The notes beneath the pieces were generated by a model. That model saw only the letters and a list, made by a program, of their open reading frames with translations. It was not told where the DNA came from and ran no database searches. From positions 1 through 64,000 of the forward strand of contig JBPCKT010000053.1 of assembly GCA_051004015.1 (NCBI GenBank): a DNA stretch of 64,000 nucleotides. The letters are read 5' to 3'. The position numbers were made by a program, and so were the translations under genes. The stretch is from SXOA01 sp051004015. GTDB lineage: Bacteria; Planctomycetota; Planctomycetia; Pirellulales; Pirellulaceae. This document shows positions 52,891 to 62,209 of this stretch, in pieces. The number at the start of each line of letters is the position of its first letter. The stretch's first letter is position 1.

Positions 52891-53990
52891 CAAGAATCTC
52901 CCTGCGTTTTGCAGTATACCCCGATCTCGATGGTCGTTTCGTTCCCATCCACTTTTGCCCGCAAACGAACCTTGGGCAAGCCGCGGCGCGGGCGCTGCAC
53001 ATCCTGGGCCGGATCCCACTCGATGCGAACGACCTGGCTGAAATCGGCGGCTGGCACTCCCAAGACTACGCTCAGTCCAGCCGAAGGCGAATCCGCCGTC
53101 AACGTAAATGCCTTCCCTGCGGTGCTGCGGCAGATGCACTCGCCGAAATAAATCGGCCCGGCCTCGGAAGCCCGCGGCAATACGAGGAACGACGGTGAGA
53201 CCTCCACAGCGGCAGCAACTCGGCCGCTCACTTCGATGACGGTAGGAGGCCGAAGTTCGCCTTGTAAATAGATCTCCAGTTCACTCCTTAGGGATCCGGG
53301 GGCTGTGGTCATCGCACTGACTTCCAGGCGACCGATCCGGACGCCAAGCATTCGGTCCGTGGGGGCCGCGCGGTCCTCTGGTACTGGTAACATTCGGACG
53401 GAAACACGATCCGGATTCCGGCTGGCGACCCGCTCCATGGCCCGGGGCTTCCTGGAGCTATCAAATACGTCCAGCACCTGACGCCCTTCCCCGCCCAAGG
53501 ACAGAGTGCCGAAGCTGGCACTGGTGGGAATCGTCGTCACCCCCGCCATGACTCGGGAAACTACTGCTTCGATGGCCATCTCCGGGCGGTCGGGATCGTT
53601 GGTCCTGAACTTGACGCCGGTGCGATTGGGAATTCCGGGAGTGCCTTGTACCGAGACTCGCATTACCAACTCCGCCTTTTCGCCCGCGGCAAGACGGAGC
53701 GAATCGAGGCGAACCAACTTGCCATCGCGCTCTTGCTCCAACCCCGAGCAAGAACAATTGCTCTGCACATGGGTGATCTCCAGTTGTCCGCCGCCACGAT
53801 TCGCAATGGTAAAGCGAGATAAGGCGACTTCGCCGAGCTCACGTTTCCCTAAGTCAAGCGTTGCCGGACATTCAAGCACGGGGCCAATTCGGGCCAGAGT
53901 TCTCAAACTCCGGCTATTTCGCTTGGCGGCGTAAACGGAAAGGCCGATCAGGATTGGGACCATCGCCCATAAAAAGTGACGGAGTTTCAT
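52890..53990 (-). CDS. DUF1573 protein
   Basis: This 366-residue protein has an N-terminal membrane anchor (FLWAMVPILIGLSVYAA, about 6-22), then the DUF1573 ASH-like beta-sandwich: LDLGKRELGEVALSRFTIANRGGGQLEI and VQSNCSCSGLE with the diagnostic CSC. Two further beta-rich segments follow (about 150-360), probably more domains of the same type. Found with DUF1559 in many planctomycetes; the role is not known, probably periplasmic. Confidence 0.82.
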   Translation of the reverse strand: MKLRHFLWAMVPILIGLSVYAAKRNSRSLRTLARIGPVLECPATLDLGKRELGEVALSRFTIANRGGGQLEITHVQSNCSCSGLEQERDGKLVRLDSLRLAAGEKAELVMRVSVQGTPGIPNRTGVKFRTNDPDRPEMAIEAVVSRVMAGVTTIPTSASFGTLSLGGEGRQVLDVFDSSRKPRAMERVASRNPDRVSVRMLPVPEDRAAPTDRMLGVRIGRLEVSAMTTAPGSLRSELEIYLQGELRPPTVIEVSGRVAAAVEVSPSFLVLPRASEAGPIYFGECICRSTAGKAFTLTADSPSAGLSVVLGVPAADFSQVVRIEWDPAQDVQRPRRGLPKVRLRAKVDGNETTIEIGVYCKTQGDS

Positions 53991-54087
53991 GAAGAATTCC
54001 TTGGAAAGAAGTCGCGAGTCTCACGCGGAACGTGTTTTACAGTGTGTAATAACTATCCCCACCCAAAGACTCCCAACCCCTTGTCGT

Positions 54088-55191
54088 TCACCCTGATTTC
54101 GCACCTTCCCGCAAGCGGCCGACATACCAGATACTGCCCGTTACCACCAATACAAACAGGAAAGCATAAATAATCCAGCGTGTGACAGGCTTCGGTTCCG
54201 CAGTCGTCTCGACTTGCGCGACTCCAAAGGTTCCTTTGGAGTTTCCAGGCAGTTTCCCGCTTCCGGCGGCAAGGGGCATAACTTTGGGAAGGGAGCGTCC
54301 TGGACCAATTGCTTTGCCACCGGCATCCACCTGATATTCTCGGTCCTGAATTTCATCGATCACGGTGACACCCGGCGGAATCGGCAACTCAAAGATGTTT
54401 GGTGGCAACGGTTGATTGATCCGGACATCAGAAAATGTGACGATATCATGCTGCGTCAGCTTGCCGTCCGTATAGGATTTCCTTTCCGTTTGCGCGGGGA
54501 AATAAATCCCGGGCGCGGCTTCGGTGAACCGCAACACTTGCGACTCACTGTGAACATTTAATTGATCGGCCCGGCGTGTGGAATCCCTGATCAATTTGCA
54601 AGCCAGGTAATTGACTTGCGGATCGAACCAAATTTCGAAGTCGGTGTTCTTCCCCACGGTCAATTCAGCCGACATCTTGAGAACGACGCACGCGTGTCCC
54701 TGGTACGGTTGTCGCGTAATATTCCCGAGCTTGTGGGGGCGGCGAAGGATCTCATCAAGCGTGAGTCGCTGGCCTGGGGGGCCGAACAACTTGAGCAGCC
54801 CGTGTTTATACGCATCGAAATGGCTAGCGGAATCGTCTGGATCTGCGCGCTCGATGACAAAGATCGTTTGGGTTCCGCTGCGCATCAGTTTCTTAGTAAC
54901 GAATTCGTGCCGCACCATATCACTAGGACGGCCCAATACCGAGCATCGGACACGCAAAGAATCTGCCGACTGCCAGTAATCGGCCGTGGACGCTTCTTTC
55001 GGTCCTATCGGCGATAGGGGAGTAGCGACGGTGATTCGACAAGACAAGGTGCGAATCGATTCCAGTGCGGCCTTGTTTCCGGCACGAACCTCTTCCAACA
55101 ACTCCTGCGCAATCGTACCAGACACGAAGATGAATGCTGCCTGTGCCATCGCGGCCAGGAAGATTCTCCAACGCTTGAAGATGGCACTCAT
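54088..55191 (-). CDS. Exported protein, LolA/LolB-like fold, C-terminal anchor
   Basis: This 367-residue protein has an N-terminal signal/anchor (IFLAAMAQAAFIFVSGTIA) and a C-terminal membrane segment (WIIYAFLFVLVVTGSIWYV, about 338-356). The middle resembles planctomycete proteins with an outer-membrane lipoprotein-carrier-like half-barrel: FEIWFDPQVNYLACKLI, PAQTERKSYTDGKLTQHDIVTFSDVRINQPLP and FELPIPPGVTVID. Function is unknown. It lies in the same direction as a short cysteine-rich gene. Confidence 0.65.
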   Translation of the reverse strand: MSAIFKRWRIFLAAMAQAAFIFVSGTIAQELLEEVRAGNKAALESIRTLSCRITVATPLSPIGPKEASTADYWQSADSLRVRCSVLGRPSDMVRHEFVTKKLMRSGTQTIFVIERADPDDSASHFDAYKHGLLKLFGPPGQRLTLDEILRRPHKLGNITRQPYQGHACVVLKMSAELTVGKNTDFEIWFDPQVNYLACKLIRDSTRRADQLNVHSESQVLRFTEAAPGIYFPAQTERKSYTDGKLTQHDIVTFSDVRINQPLPPNIFELPIPPGVTVIDEIQDREYQVDAGGKAIGPGRSLPKVMPLAAGSGKLPGNSKGTFGVAQVETTAEPKPVTRWIIYAFLFVLVVTGSIWYVGRLREGAKSG

Positions 55192-55296
55192 GCATGAACC
55201 TCAAAAAAAGGCCTGTTTGCCCCGAATGGAATCCCATACCCTCGATAATTCTCGTCCAAGGCGTGTTCCGAAGTCCCCACTGCAAACTCTCTCGAA

Positions 55297-55602
55297 CTAA
55301 GGCACGGGGTGAATACACTTGTTATACCAGTGGCTGCAGTATTCTTCCTCTTCATCCTCACCCTCACATAACATCCAAGCAAACATCTCCACCTCGCAAC
55401 CCACTGGCTCACCCGGTGGTACGAAACACGTTTGGATCGTGTTATCGCCGTTCAACTTGCATTTCTGGGGTGTTTCGCCAACGCATTTCCAGTTTCTACA
55501 CTCTTGCTCCCAAACCATGTAAGTGCCCCCGATCTGGGCACCGGCAATAGAGGCAAGCGTGCAGATGGCCACAAACGAGAAAATCTTGACGAGCTTGAGC
55601 AT
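55297..55602 (-). CDS. Small secreted cysteine-rich protein
   Basis: This 101-residue protein has a signal peptide (MLKLVKIFSFVAICTLASIAGA). The mature part has eight cysteines spaced in pairs, a run of Glu/Asp (EGEDEEEEY) and a basic-poor composition. The pattern suggests a disulfide-rich extracellular peptide. I recognise no family. Confidence 0.55.
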   Translation of the reverse strand: MLKLVKIFSFVAICTLASIAGAQIGGTYMVWEQECRNWKCVGETPQKCKLNGDNTIQTCFVPPGEPVGCEVEMFAWMLCEGEDEEEEYCSHWYNKCIHPVP

Positions 55603-55805
55603 CGAAAGACTCCTTGAGAAGAGGTGGAGCAGCCAGAATTTTGGAAAATCCGCAGTTCTGGTGGAAAATTCTTTTCGATTGTTTTTCGCAGTTGCCGGCC
55701 ATTCTTTCCAAATCCAACCACTGCGGCCAGCCGGAACGTCATCCTACGGCGAGCGAAACCCGCGTCAAGCAAATTTTGAGGTATCCTTTTGGCCATGTAC
55801 GTCCG

Positions 55806-56054
55806 TCACCTATCCGGCGGTAGGAAAAATACGAGCAGCTCCGCGCGCGAACCAACGCCCGCTTTCTGTTCAATCGCCGACAGGTGTTTACGGATCGTGG
55901 ACGCCGCCGTCTTCAGGAGGCTGGCGATTGCCTTGTCGTTGGGATTGACGAGGTAGAGCTCGAGAATCACCGTTTCCCGGGGGGTGAGCAGGGCCCAGAT
56001 TTCCGGGTGCATGCGGTGGGGAGGCTTCGATTTGGGACGCTGGGACTTAGCCAT
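55806..56054 (-). CDS. LuxR-type HTH protein with poly-G leader
   Basis: This 82-residue protein consists of a basic head and one LuxR/GerE DNA-binding domain: ALLTPRETVILELYL, NDKAIASLLKTAASTIRKHLSAIEQKAGV and RAELLVFFL. It has no sensor domain, so it may be a stand-alone regulator or a dimerising partner. On the coding strand a 12-G tract (56059-56070) lies 4 bases before the ATG, in the place of the ribosome binding site. Confidence 0.7.
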   Translation of the reverse strand: MAKSQRPKSKPPHRMHPEIWALLTPRETVILELYLVNPNDKAIASLLKTAASTIRKHLSAIEQKAGVGSRAELLVFFLPPDR

Positions 56055-56835
56055 TTCGCCCCCCCCCCCCAGCCCCGGTTTTCGACGCCTTTTCTCCCTG
56101 GCTGGCGCTTCGGGTTAGTGTTTTTCGCCATGATTTTGCCCTGGATGAAGGCATCCTGATGCGAGCGCACGCTGCGCCCCTACCTTTATAATCGCAATCC
56201 AGGGGTAAAACCGGGCCGAAAAACTGGATTTCGAGGGAAAATTGGCCGGAAAATGCCAGTCTTCTGGTGGCATACAGAAAAAAGTTGTAATAAAATACTG
56301 CGCAACTATTGACTATGACACTAGGGGATGTATAGCATGTAATTGCGAGCCAGGGGCTCGGACTCGGGGCCAAAACTGGCTCTGGGGCGCTGTTTGACAA
56401 TTGGGTGGACAGTTGGTTTTTGGGACGAACGGAGGGTCGTTCGCCGGGGCGACGCCGCGCGCGTATGGTTCGTTCCACGGGAGGAGAGGAACCACGAAGG
56501 CTCGAAGACACGAAGCTTGCATCTCAGGCTCGTGTCCCACGAAGACGGGCTGGCCCGCGGTGGAGCGATTTGATTTTCGCCTTATCAAACCTTGCCCGGC
56601 GAGCGAATCAGAAAGTGCGAAAATGAGGCCCATGAATCACGGGTTACGGCGACAGCCCAGGACGCAACATGAAATGGTACAAGTGTTTATCAAGAGAAGG
56701 GTCGACGTAAGTCCCGTGGTGACGAAGAACGTGAATCGTCGAATCAGACCCCCCGGATGGGGACTTATCAGAGGGTCCGGCGAATCGCAGGTGATAAGGG
56801 ACCTAACCCGCTGAAGCGGGTTACTACGAGCGGGC
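56055..56835. other. Intergenic region
   Basis: About 780 bases with no supported gene. It holds the 12-C/G tract (56059-56070), an AT-richer part (56220-56330), and an AACCCGC-tgaa-GCGGGTT hairpin (56805-56822) just downstream of the lptD stop codon, a possible terminator without a T run. Confidence 0.6.
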
Positions 56836-59800
56836 TTACTCTAGCCCCAGAGCCCCTGCCGGCGGTATCTGCACGCCCCCCACGCGGCCCAGGCGGCTGC
56901 CGGGGAGGAAGCGGGGCTCGATGCCGAACACGAAGCCCACGTTGTTGCGGCTGGCGTCGACGTTCAGGCCGAGCCGGACGAGGAACGATTCGCCGACGCG
57001 GGTCATGGTCAGCGTCTGGCCAATGTTGCCCGTGTTGGCGAAGTCGATGGCGGTGCCGCCGGTGGCGATCCATTTCTCGCTCATCCGGTAGCTGAGGCTG
57101 GCCACGAGCACGCTACTGACCAGCGGCCCGTCCGTGGAGCGATAGCCGACGTAGAGGTTGCCGTACTCCGGCCGCGAGAGGAGCCCGCCGAAGGTGAACT
57201 GCGTGAGGCCGTCGTCGAAGAAGTCATGGAAGCCGTCGGAGAGGAGCGTCACGCGGTCGCCGACGTGCCAGGCGAAGTTGTAATCGACGAGGCCCAGGCT
57301 GGAGCCAAAATTGTCGCGGTCCGCCGAGGGGAAGAAGACGGCGTCCGTTTCGGTGGTGATCCAGTCCACCAGGCGCTCCTGCCCCGGCAGGCCGCGTTTT
57401 GTCTGCCAGCGCTGCTTGATTCCCATCCGCACCTGCATCATGTCGTCGGCGATTTCCGTGACGGGGGATGCGACGGAGCCCTGCAAGTTGTTCCGCAAGG
57501 CATAGAAGCGGTCGTCGAACCGCGTCGGCACGAAGGTCCCGTTCGCCTGGCCGAAGGTGTTGACCGGGATGCGGCGGCGGAAGTGCTCGGTGGCGTCGTC
57601 GTCGAGCCCATCGTAGCGCGGGAAGCGGGTCATGTCCTCGTTGGCGTCGGCGATGAAGGCATCGACATCGAAGACCACCTTCTGCGTCAGGCCGTTGAGA
57701 TTGAACAGCTCGCTTTGAATGTTCGGATTGGCCCGCCACAGCGGCAGGCTGGCGCGCAACCCGGCCTGTCCGTACAGCCGCGACGCTTCCTGGTCGTTGA
57801 TGTCGCTCCCCCAATAGGCCGCTTCCCCCAGCACATACGGCACCACTTTCACCGGCCCGGCTTCCAGCGGGATGTCGATTTCGTTGCGGGTGGCGGCCCT
57901 GAGCCCCCGGCGGTCCACTTCCCCCGGCAGCGGCGAGAAGTTGGCCAGGTCCACGGGGTTGGTTGGAGTGCTGGCGGAACGCAAGTCGTCGTAGCTGGCA
58001 AAGGTGTGCGAATGGAACGTGGCCCGGTCCCAGGCAAAGGGCTGGCCGAAGATGAAAAAATCCGCCCGCGGCAGGCGCTGGGTCTGCATGAAGAAGTCGT
58101 TCATCCGCGCGTCGGCAGAGAGATTGAACGACATGTTCTGATACAGCTTCTTGAGCTCGACGCCGGTCGTCTGGTCCTTGAGCGTGTCCCACTCCTTTTC
58201 GTAGTACTGCTCCAGGAAGTTGCGGTCGCTGATGAGGCCGAACTCTCCCGTCAGTTGCCAGTCGTACGGCAGCGTCTGGCGATGGTTGGCCAGAACGCGG
58301 CCGCGGAAGTCCTCTTCCGGCGGCACGATGCGGCGATCGAAGCCCAGGTTGTCGTTCCCCTCTTCGTGGATCAGGCCCCAAGCGTCGATGAACCCGTTGG
58401 TCGGTCCCGGGATGCCGAAGAAGCCTGGCCTTTGATAGTGAAAGTCGGTACCGACGCCGAAGCCGCGCTCGCTGAGGATGTCCGTCGAGAGGCCCCACTT
58501 GGTCCCCTCTGGTTTGTTGCGGACCCCCATGAGCTGATACAAGTCGAGGTCGAGCAGGAGCTGCTGGCCGAAGACCCGGTCGCTCTTGATGCGGATGCGG
58601 TCCACGTAGTACGTCGGCTTGGTGAGGTCGGTGGCAATCGTCGGCCAGTAGAAGATTGGCGTCTCCGCCACGTAGACGAAGTTGTTGCGGCTCGTCGCCA
58701 TTAGTTGGTGATCCACCTGCGGCTCACCCGTTTCGGGATCCACCAGCGGCTGCTGGCTGAAGGGGTCGAGAAGCGGCCGCTGGATGTCCTCGAGTTCCAC
58801 CATTCCCGACGCGAAGCGATACCGCGGCACCCCCAGGCGGCTGCTGGTGAGATCGGCGTCCATGGCCGCGAAGTGCTGCCGGTCGCGCTGCTCCAGCACT
58901 CTGGCTCGCATCCTGAGCAGCCCTTGATAGTCCTTGACCGGCGTCAGCATCTCCGCATTGAGCACTACGCCGTATTCGCTCGTGATGTTGTAGTACATCC
59001 GATCGGCGTAAATGACCCGGTCCCCCTGGCGGAAGACGATGTTCCCTTCCAGGTAGACTTCGTAACGCGGGTCGCCCGGCGCAATATTCGCGCTGGCCGC
59101 CCCCGTCAGGTTGAGCGGGGGGCTCCAGACGACGGCGTTGTCCGCTTCAAGCGAGGCGTTGCCGAGTTCCTCGACTCCTTGGACGACAATCTGCATCCCG
59201 GAAGTAACGAGGGTAATCTGCTCCCCGGTTGCCGGGTCTTTGGTCATTTTCAATTGCCAGCGCCCGTGCCCGCGAGGAAAGAAATCCACGCGGCGGTTCG
59301 CGGGGCGGATCGGCTGGGCCGTGGGAGGAGCGATTTCTTCGCCGGCAGCTCGCGGCTGGGAAAACTGGGCGGGGGTCACTTCACTTCGGCTGGAGTTGGG
59401 AGAACGAGCATCGACACCGCGCTCGAAAATGGCCGGCGCGACCTGCGGTTTCCCCTGGCCGGTGAGCGGCGCGGCAATTTGAATCCCCGCCAGCGTGTGA
59501 AAGCGACCGAGCCAGGTGCGGTCCGTCAGCGACGTGGGTTTGCCATGACCCAGTGAGTCGGGATTTCCCGCCGGCCCGAACTGCACGCTCACTTTTTCGC
59601 TGCCGCTCCCTTCCATGTACGCAATAACCTTGCTCGGCCGACCGCTGAACGTTTCGGCACGGTCGATCCAAAAAATACCTTCCGGCGCGCGGGCCACGAT
59701 CTGCCCCTGGCGAATCTCCGCCCCGCCCCGAATGTGCCAGACCTCGTAGCTCCCTTGCTCCCAGGTGCGGGCCTCTTGGCCGCGAATGACGATCTCACTC

Positions 59801-60033
59801 GCCTGGTCGGCGATGGGAACATCGACGGCCGCGAGCGCCGCGGAGGAAGTGATGAGCAACAGGACTAGTGGGGCGGAAATCCGAAAACGGAAACTGCAGA
59901 ATTGCCTCTCATGCAACCGATACCTCTCCGCGGATAACAGACAACTGCGCGCGAAAGCTCCGGCGGCGCGCATCAAGAGCAGCGCGCTCGTGAGAGCGAA
60001 GCGAAATAGCGCAAGTGTGGGTTTCAGTTCCAA
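56836..60033 (-). CDS. lptD: LPS-assembly protein LptD
   Basis: This 1065-residue outer-membrane protein has an N-terminal export signal; the exact start is uncertain because a hydrophobic stretch ISAPLVLLLITSSAALAA (about 52-69) is the likely cleavage region. An OstA/LptA-like N-terminal part (about 70-360; EGNIVFRQGDRVIYADRMYYN) precedes the barrel. Typical barrel blocks are WGLIHEEGNDNLGFDRR, SDRNFLEQYYEKEWD and the LPRADFFIFGQP stretch. The protein inserts LPS into the outer membrane, in line with kdsB in this window. lptE is not visible. Confidence 0.85.
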   Translation of the reverse strand: MELKPTLALFRFALTSALLLMRAAGAFARSCLLSAERYRLHERQFCSFRFRISAPLVLLLITSSAALAAVDVPIADQASEIVIRGQEARTWEQGSYEVWHIRGGAEIRQGQIVARAPEGIFWIDRAETFSGRPSKVIAYMEGSGSEKVSVQFGPAGNPDSLGHGKPTSLTDRTWLGRFHTLAGIQIAAPLTGQGKPQVAPAIFERGVDARSPNSSRSEVTPAQFSQPRAAGEEIAPPTAQPIRPANRRVDFFPRGHGRWQLKMTKDPATGEQITLVTSGMQIVVQGVEELGNASLEADNAVVWSPPLNLTGAASANIAPGDPRYEVYLEGNIVFRQGDRVIYADRMYYNITSEYGVVLNAEMLTPVKDYQGLLRMRARVLEQRDRQHFAAMDADLTSSRLGVPRYRFASGMVELEDIQRPLLDPFSQQPLVDPETGEPQVDHQLMATSRNNFVYVAETPIFYWPTIATDLTKPTYYVDRIRIKSDRVFGQQLLLDLDLYQLMGVRNKPEGTKWGLSTDILSERGFGVGTDFHYQRPGFFGIPGPTNGFIDAWGLIHEEGNDNLGFDRRIVPPEEDFRGRVLANHRQTLPYDWQLTGEFGLISDRNFLEQYYEKEWDTLKDQTTGVELKKLYQNMSFNLSADARMNDFFMQTQRLPRADFFIFGQPFAWDRATFHSHTFASYDDLRSASTPTNPVDLANFSPLPGEVDRRGLRAATRNEIDIPLEAGPVKVVPYVLGEAAYWGSDINDQEASRLYGQAGLRASLPLWRANPNIQSELFNLNGLTQKVVFDVDAFIADANEDMTRFPRYDGLDDDATEHFRRRIPVNTFGQANGTFVPTRFDDRFYALRNNLQGSVASPVTEIADDMMQVRMGIKQRWQTKRGLPGQERLVDWITTETDAVFFPSADRDNFGSSLGLVDYNFAWHVGDRVTLLSDGFHDFFDDGLTQFTFGGLLSRPEYGNLYVGYRSTDGPLVSSVLVASLSYRMSEKWIATGGTAIDFANTGNIGQTLTMTRVGESFLVRLGLNVDASRNNVGFVFGIEPRFLPGSRLGRVGGVQIPPAGALGLE

Positions 60034-60209
60034 GCTTCCTGCTGGATGAAACGAAATGGGCGCACGGCCACCCGCCCATGGGGATTGCCAACCCGGAATT
60101 CGGGCCGCGGAGTATAGATAGAGCCGCTGGCAGCGGCAAGGTAAGTCGCTGGTGAGCGCGCGAGCGCGTTGCTAGCGTCGCCTGGTACGCTAGCACTCTC
60201 GACACCAGC

Positions 60210-62057
60210 CTACGTGATCATGCCCGTCAGCTTGAGAGCCGACATGATCCCCAGGCAGACAAAGAAGCAGCCGCCAACAATCAGGCCGATCTTCACGAAC
60301 AAATTCGGCCGCAGTTCCTTGGGCAGCAGAATCGTATTGATGAACAGCGTGTGCCAGGCGCTGATGGCAAAGGCGAAGTTGTAGCCGCAGGTGGCCACCT
60401 GGAAAATCCAGCCCGGCTTTTCCGTGACCCACACCAGCGTCAGCCCGCAGGTGCAATAGCCGACGAACACGGCGAAATAAAGATACCGCACGTAACTATC
60501 ATCTAGCGCGCGGGCAGTGGGGCTGGCTGTCCAAATCACATCCACCCAGCGGCGGACAAACCCGTCAATGGTGGAAGCCATGCTGGTGATGAGCGTCAAG
60601 AACCCGCAGAACAGCGTGCCGAACCAAAACATCGCTCCCACGCGCGGGCCGGAGAAAAAGCTGGTCAGGCCAATTTCCGTCGCCAGCACTCCCTCCTGGG
60701 GCGAACCGACTTTCTCCGCCACTTTGCCGGCCGTCATCGCCGCCATGTCCCAGCCGTTGCTGCTGGTTCCGCGCGGCAGGAACTCGACCGACAGGATGCT
60801 CGGCAGGGCGACACCGATGAAGCAAGCCAGCATCCAGGCCAGCGTCTGATCGCGGACGACGTGGTTGTACCACTTCCGCCAACGGGGGAGCGACTCGGCA
60901 TTCACGTCGAACACGCACCCGACGTGCGACAAGGTGATTCCCTGTCCTCCCACCATGCTCGGAATCGCGCCGACGTGATGCCCCATCCCCCAGCCTTGAT
61001 CGCGGGTGAAGTTGCTGATGGGCGTGTTGGTCAGCCCGCCGTTTCCCGCGATGGCCGCCAGGCCGGCGATCACGGCAATCAGACTCCAATCCACATTTGG
61101 CAGCGTCCCCTTGGTCGCGACTTGCACGAAAACGTTGTCGACATTGAAACCGTCCTGGATTCCGTCGCCGTCCGTGTCGTCAAATTTGACCTTCTTCCCG
61201 CTCGCGTCTTTGGCCCAGTCGTCCGGCTGGTCATCCCCATCGGTATCGACCGTCTTGGGAAGGCTCGCCTCCATGCCATCCAGCCGGCCATCGCCATCAA
61301 AGTCCTCGCCGGGATCGAGTTTGCCATTGCCGTTGGTGTCTTCGCCGCGTTTCACAGGCACATTCCCCACCTTGGTGAAACCGCTCGTGATTTCCCACCA
61401 GGTGGAGGGCTTGGTGTAGAACACGCCGACGATAATCAGAAAGCCGAGCACCGTGACCAGCTTGAAGGACATCACGGCTTTGAGCGAGTTGTAGATCTTT
61501 CCGCCGAAGATCAGCGGCGTCATGGCGGTCAAATAGATCCCCGTGGAGACCGCTTTATGCAGCCACCAGCCGCTGGTCCAGCGCACCAGCTCTCCCGGTG
61601 GGTGGCCGAGGATGATGGTCTCTAGCGCTATCGCCGCGCCCGTGGCCAAATACGGAAAGACCGCGCCCCAATCCAGCATCAGGTAAATCACCAGCCAGAA
61701 CATGGGACCGGGAAGCGTGCGGAATTTGCCCGTGAAAATCGGCTCGCCGGTATACAGCGTATAACGGCTGATTTCAATGTTGTAGAGAACTTGCACCAGG
61801 ATGCTGATCGCGGCCACCCACAGCAGCGAGCCGCCGTACTTCGCTGTAACCTCCGGTCCCGCTAACCATTCACCGCCACCGATGGCCGCGGCTCCCATCA
61901 CGAGACCGGGGCCGATCAGGGCCAAGATATTCCGCCATTTGAAGGTCGGTGCGTCGATGAGCTCGCCGGCGTCCCAGCGCGGCATCTGCTGGCTGCCGGG
62001 ATGTGGCGGGACGAACGTGGCGGGCTGTTTGCCTGGGGGAGGCGCGGCTTCGGTCAT
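60210..62057 (-). CDS. NRAMP-related transporter with calcium-binding-type insert
   Basis: This 615-residue membrane protein has eleven or so spans and starts with the NRAMP-like LIGPGLVMGAAAIGGGEWLAG (about 48-67). Canonical metal transporters have DPGN at this site; here it is GGGEWL, so metal transport is doubtful. Residues 239-304 form a hydrophilic loop with four D-rich repeats (EDTNGNGKLD, FDGDGRLDG, DTDGDDQPDD, DTDGDGIQDG) like thrombospondin type-3/EF-hand calcium sites. Such a loop is absent from standard NRAMP proteins. Later spans (LTNTPISNFTRDQGWGMGHH) are conserved within this subgroup. Confidence 0.78.
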   Translation of the reverse strand: MTEAAPPPGKQPATFVPPHPGSQQMPRWDAGELIDAPTFKWRNILALIGPGLVMGAAAIGGGEWLAGPEVTAKYGGSLLWVAAISILVQVLYNIEISRYTLYTGEPIFTGKFRTLPGPMFWLVIYLMLDWGAVFPYLATGAAIALETIILGHPPGELVRWTSGWWLHKAVSTGIYLTAMTPLIFGGKIYNSLKAVMSFKLVTVLGFLIIVGVFYTKPSTWWEITSGFTKVGNVPVKRGEDTNGNGKLDPGEDFDGDGRLDGMEASLPKTVDTDGDDQPDDWAKDASGKKVKFDDTDGDGIQDGFNVDNVFVQVATKGTLPNVDWSLIAVIAGLAAIAGNGGLTNTPISNFTRDQGWGMGHHVGAIPSMVGGQGITLSHVGCVFDVNAESLPRWRKWYNHVVRDQTLAWMLACFIGVALPSILSVEFLPRGTSSNGWDMAAMTAGKVAEKVGSPQEGVLATEIGLTSFFSGPRVGAMFWFGTLFCGFLTLITSMASTIDGFVRRWVDVIWTASPTARALDDSYVRYLYFAVFVGYCTCGLTLVWVTEKPGWIFQVATCGYNFAFAISAWHTLFINTILLPKELRPNLFVKIGLIVGGCFFVCLGIMSALKLTGMIT

Positions 62058-62209
62058 GGCGGGCTGGGAAGGAGAGGGGAGCCAGTGGCGTTATCATCGG
62101 TGCTGGCACTGGTGAGGTCAACCATCAGGCAGAATAATGACAGCAGAATCATTGAGGACATCATTTCATCCTCGGCCTGCCTTTATCCGTGCGCATCCGT
62201 GTTTCATCC

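Noticed and set aside
56305..56345. Promoter-like TTGACT ... TATAGC on the plus strand.
   Set aside because: No gene follows on that strand, and such a match is expected by chance in an AT-richer stretch.
57226..58704. Long plus-strand open frame over lptD.
   Set aside because: The minus-strand lptD reading is well supported; the antisense translation lacks recognisable domains.
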